Translations under genes and position numbers: made by a program
Shown here: piece after piece, positions 58,753 to 64,000 of the stretch
Layout of the letters: every line of letters begins with the position of its first letter
Position numbering within the stretch: position 1 is the first letter of the stretch
Assembly (NCBI RefSeq): GCF_001854805.1
Contig: NZ_MBLO01000080.1
Span: 1 to 64,000 of the forward strand
Length of the DNA: 64,000 nucleotides
Source: Pseudofrankia coriaricola
GTDB lineage: Bacteria; Actinomycetota; Actinomycetes; Frankiales; Frankiaceae
Direction: 5' to 3'
Notes under the pieces: generated by a model
Told to the model about the DNA's origin: nothing
What the model saw: the letters and a program-made list of their open reading frames with translations, nothing else
Databases searched by the model: none

Positions 58753-59466
58753 ATGGGGGCGCCCATGGACAGCAGGCGCGACATCGTGAGCGAGCGGTTC
58801 CCATGCGGCGAGCCCATGCTGGCCACCGTGGTTCGGGCCACGGGGCCGCCCGCCACCCCGGCGACAACCACGCCGTCGCCCTGGAGTGCGCAGGGCGCGA
58901 CGACGGATTGGTTTGTGCCGCAACCCCCGCCGGCGGACCTGGCTGGTCCGCCCGCACCGCCAGAGACGCCGGCCACCCGCGGGCGGGGCTGGCGGGCGTT
59001 GACGGCCGCGGCCGGCGCCGCGGCCCTGGCGACCGCGGTGACCATCAGCGTGCTGCTCGTTCCCGGTGGCCGGACGGCCGAGACACAGGACCCGCCGTCC
59101 CAGTTGGTGGCCCGGGCCGCGGGCCCCTGGGTGAACCGCTACACGCTGGCGGGCAGCCGCGCCGACTACCAGTTGACGATCGACGGCGCGCGGTGGCATC
59201 TCACCGGTGCGGACTACGTCATGGTCGGGAACCATCGAAACGGAATCCGACAGTCCTGCTCAGGAACCGTCACGGCAGACGCCTACCAGCTGACCTTCAC
59301 GACCAAGACCGGCACCGCTGAGCCGATCGGTTCCGGCCTGCCTGGCCGCCAGGCCGGCGGCTCGTTCTGCGCCGGCGTCTTCAACGCGGTTCTCTACCCG
59401 GCGGGCCAGACACTCGACCTGATCGACCCGAGGTCGGTGCGGACCTACCAGATGCGCCGACCCTGA
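58753..59466 (+). CDS. Membrane-anchored protein with extracytoplasmic domain, unrecognised
   Basis: 237 aa from ATG 58753 (ATG 58765 is an alternative). A Pro/Thr-rich cytoplasmic segment is followed by one membrane helix (LTAAAGAAALATAVTISVLL). The outer domain reads YTLAGSRADYQLTIDGARWH, then RQSCSGTVTADAYQLTFTTK and SFCAGVFNAVLYPAGQTLDL, with two Cys likely in a disulfide. It resembles small secreted beta-rich domains, but I cannot name the family. Confidence 0.55.
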   Translation: MGAPMDSRRDIVSERFPCGEPMLATVVRATGPPATPATTTPSPWSAQGATTDWFVPQPPPADLAGPPAPPETPATRGRGWRALTAAAGAAALATAVTISVLLVPGGRTAETQDPPSQLVARAAGPWVNRYTLAGSRADYQLTIDGARWHLTGADYVMVGNHRNGIRQSCSGTVTADAYQLTFTTKTGTAEPIGSGLPGRQAGGSFCAGVFNAVLYPAGQTLDLIDPRSVRTYQMRRP

Positions 59467-59511
59467 CTCCGCCAGGAAGCCGTCAGGCCGGACGACGGCA
59501 AGGACGGTGCG

Positions 59512-59768
59512 CGGCTTGACGGCGCGACGAAGGGCCTCAGCTCCGCCACGCTCGCCGGAACCGGCGGCGACCTCCTGCTGACGTACAGCTATACCGCCAC
59601 CACCGCCGGCGCCTACCCGATCTACCTCGTGAGCCACGAGATCGTCCGCACCAGGGGCCTGGACTCCGCCCAGACCGCATTGGTCAAATCGTTCCTGACC
59701 TACACCTCCTCCGAGGCTGGCCAGAAGGCGATCGCCGCCCTCGGCTGCGTCTCGGTGCTGCTCCCCCC
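59512..59768 (+). pseudogene. C-terminal scrap of a PstS-like phosphate-binding protein
   Basis: RLDGATKGLSSATLAGTGGD, AGAYPIYLVSHEIVRT and LVKSFLTYTSSEAGQKAIAA match the last ~85 residues of actinobacterial PstS-like binding proteins. No start remains and the frame then runs into a radical SAM protein scrap. Confidence 0.55.
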
Positions 59769-59769
59769 T

Positions 59770-60472
59770 GGGGTGAGGGCCTCGCCCGCTCCTGGTACCG
59801 GCGTGCGCTGGTGGAGCTCAGCCGCCTGCCACACGTCGAACGCGTCGCGATCCAGACCAACCTCAGCCATCGCGTCGACTGGACGGCCGGCGCGGATCTG
59901 TCCCGGCTCGCGTTGTGGGGCACCTACCACCCGAGCCAGGTGCCGTACGAGCGTTTCCTCGGCAGATGCCTTGACCTGGCCGGACGTGGGGTGCGCTACA
60001 GCGTCGGCGCGTGGGGCAGCCCGAGCACCTGGACGCCGCGCGCCAGCTGCGCGCCGACCTCCCCGCCGACATTTACCTGTGGGTGAACGCGGCCGAGGGC
60101 CGCGCCTACACCGACGCCGAGGCCGCCCACTGGGCGGAGATCGACCCGCTCTTCGCCTACAGCCGCGTGCCACATCCCAGCCGTGGCCTGCCCTGCCGGA
60201 CCGGGGAGACCGTCGTGTCCGTGGACGGCGAGGGCACAGTCCGGCGCTGCCATTTCGTCCCGACGGTCCTGGGGAACCTCTACGACGGCTCGTTCGGCGT
60301 GGCACTGCGCCCCCGGCTGTGCCCCCTGGACGTGTGCGACTGCCACATCGGCTACGTCCACCTGGAACCGCTCGGCCTCTACAGCACCTTCACCGACGGC
60401 ATCCTCGAACGCATCCCCATCGCCTGGCCGCGCCAGAGCGCGGGCGCTGCCGGGCATGACGGCGGCCGGTGA
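59770..60472 (+). pseudogene. C-terminal part of an STM4011-type radical SAM protein
   Basis: First frame: ARSWYRRALVELSRLPHVER, VAIQTNLSHRVDW and LALWGTYHPSQVPYERFLGR. A shift near 60010 moves to GQPEHLDAARQLRADLPADI, YLWVNAAEGRAYTDAEAAHW and CPLDVCDCHIGYVHLEPLGL. The N-terminal iron-sulfur Cys-x3-Cys-x2-Cys is missing, so it cannot be an active radical SAM enzyme. The family belongs to an uncharacterised four-gene STM4011-4014 set; no other member is here. Confidence 0.65.
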
Positions 60473-60739
60473 ACCGGGGATTTGTGTTCGCCAAGGGGCG
60501 CCCCGTCAGGTTTCCTTCGCCGGCTCACGCGTTCCGCCAACGTGCCCGAGGAGCTATAGCCGATTTCGGACAGAGAGCAGTCATACGCAAGTGCGGAGTC
60601 ACGGGGTCATCTGTCACCGGCGACGGCCGTCGGCGACACCGGCTGGATCGCTGACGCCGGATGGATCGCTAGAGAGTGAACGTGTACTTTCCTGTGAGGG
60701 CGTGGCCGGTGGAGTCCGTGCTCAGCGAGGAGGCCGTGT

Positions 60740-61210
60740 ATGGACAGGATCGACCGGCTGGAGGCGATCGAGGAGATCCGCAACCTCAAGGCCCGCTACT
60801 TCCGCTGCATGGACTCCAAGCTCTGGGACGACCTGTCGTCCGTGTTCACGGACGACATGAAGGTCATCACCCCGCGCGGTGACGTGTGGATGGAGGGTGG
60901 CGCGAACTACGCCGCGAGCCTCCGATCCAGCCTCACAGCCGCTGTGTCGTGCCACCAGGGCTTCACCGGGGAGATCGAGATCCTCGACGAGCGGCACGCC
61001 ACCGGCGTGTGGGCCATGCAGGACGTCATCGAATGGGCCGACCGGCACCCGCGCGAGGGCTGGAAAAGCATCCTGGGCCGCGGCCACTACCACGAGACCT
61101 ACCGCAAGGAGAGGGGCTGCTGGCGAATCGCCACGCTAACCCTGACCCGGCTGCGGCTGGACATCGAGTGGCCGCATGACACGACCATCGGAGCAACCTG
61201 TGGGTCTTGA
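60740..61210 (+). CDS. SnoaL-like / NTF2-fold protein
   Basis: 156 aa. DRLEAIEEIRNLKARYFRCM with DSKLWDDLSSVFTDDMKV, then GFTGEIEILDERHATGVWAM and GRGHYHETYRKERGCWRIAT are the SnoaL_4-type pattern (helix, D-W/D-D, beta sheet). GAGGAGG precedes the ATG by seven bases. It overlaps the next gene and is probably coexpressed with it, possibly acting on the same lipid or terpenoid-like substrate. Confidence 0.85.
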   Translation: MDRIDRLEAIEEIRNLKARYFRCMDSKLWDDLSSVFTDDMKVITPRGDVWMEGGANYAASLRSSLTAAVSCHQGFTGEIEILDERHATGVWAMQDVIEWADRHPREGWKSILGRGHYHETYRKERGCWRIATLTLTRLRLDIEWPHDTTIGATCGS

Positions 61211-62135
61211 TGCCGGCGACGAAGCCTTCCATCACGGTGCGGACCCATACTGGCGCGAAAGCGCGTGGTTCCATTTCTCGGTTCCGGAGCGGAACCTGAT
61301 CGGGTTCGTCTACTTCTTCTACGACCCGCGCACCGGTGTCCCGGGCGGTGGCCCAGCGGTATGGGACCCCAGCGGCGAAGAGACCTACGACTGTCTCTTC
61401 TACGACTGGCGATGGCTCCAACCGACAGTCGAGCACCTCGACTCCACACATGTCGAGCTGCCGAACAGCCTCCGCCACGAGGTCCTCGACCCGATGCGGC
61501 GCTACCGGCTGTCCTACTCGAACCTCGGCCTCGAGCTCGACCTCGAGTGGACGGCGCTCATGGAGCCACACGAGATCCGCAGCGATCCTCTGTCGATCGC
61601 GAGCGGGGCCCGGCACTTCGACCAGCCCGGCCGGTGCACCGGGTCACTAGTCCTGCACGGCGAGCGCATCGACGTCGGCTGCTTCTCCCTGCGAGACCGG
61701 ACCTGGGGGCCGCACCGCCCGGGCGCCACGCGGCCTGGCGACTATCTCTGGGCCATCACGTCGCCCGACTCGCACTGGCACGCGATCACTCTCGCCACCG
61801 ACGAACCCGGGGTCGAGTCCGTCCGCAACGGCTACCTGTTCCGCGACGGAATCCTTGGCGATCTTGTTAGTGGAAGCCGACGCGTACTCGAGCGACGCGG
61901 GGACGCGCCGGCCCGTGTCGTGCTGGACGCCGTCGACGAGCATGGACGCGAGCTGCGGGCGATCGGGGAGATCCGGACAGTCCTGCGTTGGTTCGGCTGG
62001 CCGGGCCGACTCGCCTACTGGACTCTCACCGACTGGCGCTGGGACGGGCGACAGGGCTGGGGTGAGAACCAGGAGTTCCACCCGCTCGCCCAGGTCCGGG
62101 CGCTGCGCGCCGCGGGCCAGAAGGGATCGCCATGA
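61176..62135 (+). CDS. AttH/CrtC-like lipocalin-fold protein (DUF7065-like)
   Basis: 319 aa. YWRESAWFHFSVPERNLIGF, EHLDSTHVELPNSLRHEVLD, DQPGRCTGSLVLHGERIDVG and DRTWGPHRP (a conserved D-R-x-W-G) give the double-lipocalin pattern of AttH/CrtC-related hydratase-like proteins. Biochemistry is unknown in this branch. Start ATG 61176 overlaps the SnoaL-like gene by 35 bases; GTG 61200 would reduce this to 11. A terminator follows. Confidence 0.7.
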   Translation: MTRPSEQPVGLDAGDEAFHHGADPYWRESAWFHFSVPERNLIGFVYFFYDPRTGVPGGGPAVWDPSGEETYDCLFYDWRWLQPTVEHLDSTHVELPNSLRHEVLDPMRRYRLSYSNLGLELDLEWTALMEPHEIRSDPLSIASGARHFDQPGRCTGSLVLHGERIDVGCFSLRDRTWGPHRPGATRPGDYLWAITSPDSHWHAITLATDEPGVESVRNGYLFRDGILGDLVSGSRRVLERRGDAPARVVLDAVDEHGRELRAIGEIRTVLRWFGWPGRLAYWTLTDWRWDGRQGWGENQEFHPLAQVRALRAAGQKGSP

Positions 62136-62212
62136 GGCACCGGAACCTGCGCCAAGGCAGTCCGTATCGGTTGATGTCTTGACTGATGTCAGTCCTTCAC
62201 AGCTACCTGGGA

Positions 62213-62241
62213 CTGGCGCCCCTGTGACGCAGGGGCGCCAG
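62213..62241. terminator. Bidirectional terminator hairpin
   Basis: Perfect 12-bp stem CTGGCGCCCCTG (62213-62224) / CAGGGGCGCCAG (62230-62241) with loop TGACG, between convergent genes. Confidence 0.75.
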
Positions 62242-62303
62242 AACCGGTAGCGAACGGTCCGCCAGGCGGGAAATTCCGGTGAAGGTGGCCGCCGAGCGTG
62301 GCG

Positions 62304-63665
62304 TCAGGCCTTGGGCACGAACTTCGTTTGGAAGATCTCCGCGATGCGGACCCACGTGTCCAGGGTTGGCGGGCCGAGGGCCATCACCTCCTGGTGGTCG
62401 GCGAAGGCCCGCAGCTCGAAGACGGCCAGCGGCTTCGGGCCGTCCTTCCGGTCCATCGGGAAGGCGCCCATGCCGTAGTACTCCCGCTTGTTCTCATCAT
62501 CGCCCGGAAAGTCGGCGATCCTGTCCGGCCGCCGGCCTCGCAGCCCAGGGGGCGGCGAGGCGAGGTCCTTCCGGATCCTTGGCTCATCGGGTTGCTGCCC
62601 TGGCGCCGACCGCCCGTTGAGGACACTGTCCCACCACGCGCTGATCGTTGGACCGTGCTCGATGAGCTGCCATGTTTCCTGCCGAGTCACCCCGTCTTTG
62701 GGCCAGCCGCCGGCGGCGTATTCCGGGATCACCATCTGGGGGTCGGGCGGGTCCGCCCGGTACGCGAATGGGAACAGGAACCTGTCGGGCCAGTCCGTCG
62801 GCCACAGGGCGGGGGGAATATGACCCGGCTGCGTCCGGAGGCGGGCCTTCTGGTCTTCCGGGAGAGCGTCGAACATGGCGTGGAAGTCGGTCCGATGCAG
62901 CAGCGTGAACGACGACTTCGGCGAGTCGCGGTTGACGAGCACACGGCAGTGGCCGCTGTCAGCCTTATAGAAGGAGAACTCCTTCACCTTGGAGCCAGGG
63001 GGGAGATGTTCGAATGTTCTGAGATGTGCGCTGTCCTTGAACGTGAACACTCGGAAGAAGTCGCCGTCCTTGGCGATCAACGGTGTCCCGTCGGGGGCGA
63101 CGGCGCGGTCGGGCGAGAAGTTCCAGACAGCGGCCAGCAGAAAGATGTGGCACGCGGTCAGGAAGCCGGTCAGCTCCGGGTTTTCCTGGTCGAAGACGAG
63201 CCCGCTCTTCGCACGTATTTCGGCCAGGCTCTCGAGATATTTCGCCCCGGCCGCGCCCTCGCTGTGGAGAACCTCCTCGACGAAACTTCTGAGCTTGGCC
63301 AGTGGGACGCCCACCGTGCCCTGCGGCTTCGCGACGAACGTCCTGTCGTTGATCTGGAGCGTGCAGTCCCGCTCCCAAATACCGCCGACGAACGTGTCGC
63401 CCTTCTCGAACGTCAGCTTGCCCCAGGTGGCTGGCGACAGTCTCGCCAGCTCGGCGGCGACGTCCCTCGCGAAGCCGACCGCCTCCCGAATCCTGGCGAG
63501 CGAGTTGACCGGGGCGGTGACGAACTCCAGCTCGGACAGCGCGCCGCTGAGTGTCTCGTCGCCTTCCAGCGTGAGGAGTTTGCTGCCGTGACGGTACGCG
63601 ACCTCGCGGTCCTGCACCCCCTTGACGAACACGTTCTTGGATGCCTGCAGCTCGAGACCGAACAC
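62304..63665 (-). CDS. Unrecognised 453-aa protein
   Basis: 453 aa, no signal peptide or membrane helix. I cannot assign a family. Visible features are an opening FGLELQASKNVFVKGVQD, then ALSELEFVTAPVNSLARIRE (weakly like the G-x-E-x-E and E-L-V-T-P-P elements of amidoligase-fold enzymes), VAKPQGTVGVPLAKLRSFVE, HIFLLAAVWNFSPDRAV and a C-terminal YYGMGAFPMDRKDGPKPLAV. It starts at GTG 63665 behind a ribosome site inside an unusual A8G6 run. It is a stand-alone gene between terminators, which often indicates accessory function. Confidence 0.65.
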   Translation of the reverse strand: MFGLELQASKNVFVKGVQDREVAYRHGSKLLTLEGDETLSGALSELEFVTAPVNSLARIREAVGFARDVAAELARLSPATWGKLTFEKGDTFVGGIWERDCTLQINDRTFVAKPQGTVGVPLAKLRSFVEEVLHSEGAAGAKYLESLAEIRAKSGLVFDQENPELTGFLTACHIFLLAAVWNFSPDRAVAPDGTPLIAKDGDFFRVFTFKDSAHLRTFEHLPPGSKVKEFSFYKADSGHCRVLVNRDSPKSSFTLLHRTDFHAMFDALPEDQKARLRTQPGHIPPALWPTDWPDRFLFPFAYRADPPDPQMVIPEYAAGGWPKDGVTRQETWQLIEHGPTISAWWDSVLNGRSAPGQQPDEPRIRKDLASPPPGLRGRRPDRIADFPGDDENKREYYGMGAFPMDRKDGPKPLAVFELRAFADHQEVMALGPPTLDTWVRIAEIFQTKFVPKA

Positions 63666-63879
63666 GTACGTCCACCCCCCTTTTTTTTGGACGATCAGAT
63701 CCAGTCAGGCACCTTAGTCCGCTGTCATCTCGCTTCGCTCGGTAATGACTGAACCGAGGCGGCGCTGTCGCACCGGCCGAGGTGAGGCCGCGACCGCCAG
63801 GTCACGGCGCGTTAGTTCCTCACCGATCCGATGGCCGACTCCCGTCCACCCGGCGAGGCAGGCCACGGTGTCGCCCGCC

Positions 63880-64000
63880 CTAGCCACGCAGCTCCAAACG
63901 GCCGTGCGTCACGACCGGGCTTCCGGCGGAGTCCGCCTCGAAGGCATAGCTGAGCGGGCCCGCCTCGTAGACACCGACGCGCAGGTCTTCGCCGACGAAG
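63880..64000 (-). CDS. 3' end of a gene running off the window, perhaps hot-dog-fold
   Basis: Forty codons remain: FVGEDLRVGVYEAGPLSYAF, EADSAGSPVVTHGRLELRG, then TAG. The rhythm (x-V-G-x-x-L-x-V-x-V, later V-V-T-H-G-R-x-E-L-R) resembles the end of MaoC/thioesterase hot-dog domains. Partial, so the family is tentative. Confidence 0.45.
   Translation of the reverse strand, partial: FVGEDLRVGVYEAGPLSYAFEADSAGSPVVTHGRLELRG

Noticed and set aside
1-64000. CRISPR arrays, rRNA genes, complete tRNA genes, replication origins
   Set aside because: I found no regularly spaced repeats of CRISPR size, no rRNA-like stretch and no full tRNA cloverleaf; only the partial tRNA at 57998-58042.

Overview
This window is chromosomal DNA of a high-GC actinobacterium. 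The evidence is pervasive G/C-ending codons, GTG starts, GTGA/ATGA gene overlaps, an F420-type luciferase-like oxidoreductase, a DUF574-type methyltransferase, a mycothiol-isomerase-like (TIGR03086) protein and several ECF sigma factors. A Frankia-like member of the Frankiales fits the gene families and the many decayed genes, but that is an inference from gene style, not a proven assignment. All identifications were made by reading translations and motifs by eye; no database search was run.

Layout. 0-4.5 kb: a branched-chain-type ABC substrate-binding lipoprotein with a strong terminator, a luciferase-like oxidoreductase, a SnoaL-like protein and a two-TM protein. 4.6-6.35 kb: a graveyard of broken genes (acyl-CoA synthetase tail, oxalyl-CoA decarboxylase middle, EAD/NB-ARC STAND protein with three lesions). 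6.6-12.2 kb: NYN nuclease-like protein, TPR protein, methyltransferase, and an XRE/TPR regulator followed by a HAD-like protein. 14.0-20.0 kb: a tight three-gene operon (TIR plus degenerate kinase, then a 1017-aa UPF1-like SF1 helicase, then an unrecognised protein) joined by two GTGA overlaps. It has the organisation of an immune or conflict system and is the best candidate here for an undescribed system. 20.2-23.9 kb: PspC/LiaF-like protein facing a PspC-type histidine kinase and its NarL-type regulator, then a GlsB-like membrane protein. 24-31.3 kb: metallopeptidase, DUF1330-like and VOC proteins, a TetR regulator with palindromic sites controlling a Rieske oxygenase/SDR pair, and an MmyB-like regulator facing a carboxymuconolactone-decarboxylase-like gene. 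31.6-33.0 kb: small HTH, Clp-N and zinc-ribbon genes preceded by two identical-format CGTCAA-N6-TTGACG sites. 33-40.4 kb: thioredoxin-like protein, DGPF/ECF pair, TIGR03086-ArsR-SRPBCC operon, quinone reductase, EthD-like protein and a second ECF sigma factor with a coupled 41-codon upstream frame. 40.5-47.9 kb: glycosyltransferase, broken two-component system, PadR/permease-prefix pair with a 30-bp operator, and further remnants including a serine-recombinase tail.

47.9-57.0 kb reads as an acquired block. It is visibly less GC-rich and almost entirely on the minus strand: a PucR regulator, an alpha/beta-hydrolase, RidA, an FMN 2-hydroxy-acid oxidase, a TDT/SLAC1 transporter, and an amino-acid ABC importer with two paralogous binding lipoproteins. 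Recombinase and IS3-type fragments lie at or inside its edges. To its right are an SDR gene inactivated by a 23-bp tandem duplication and the 3' part of a tRNA with anticodon CGU, as left at an integrase attachment site. 58-64 kb: SRPBCC protein, secreted-domain membrane protein, fused remnants of PstS and an STM4011-type radical SAM protein, a SnoaL-like/AttH-like pair, an unrecognised 453-aa protein, and the 3' end of one more gene running off the window.

How the genes work together: most operons pair a regulator with its target and a visible operator (TetR/Rieske, MmyB/CMD, PadR/permease-prefix, small HTH/Clp-N, ArsR/SRPBCC). The TIR/helicase operon and the broken EAD/NB-ARC gene indicate an immunity content. 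The acquired block is a self-contained uptake-plus-oxidation pathway for an amino-acid-like or hydroxy-acid substrate that cannot be named from sequence alone.
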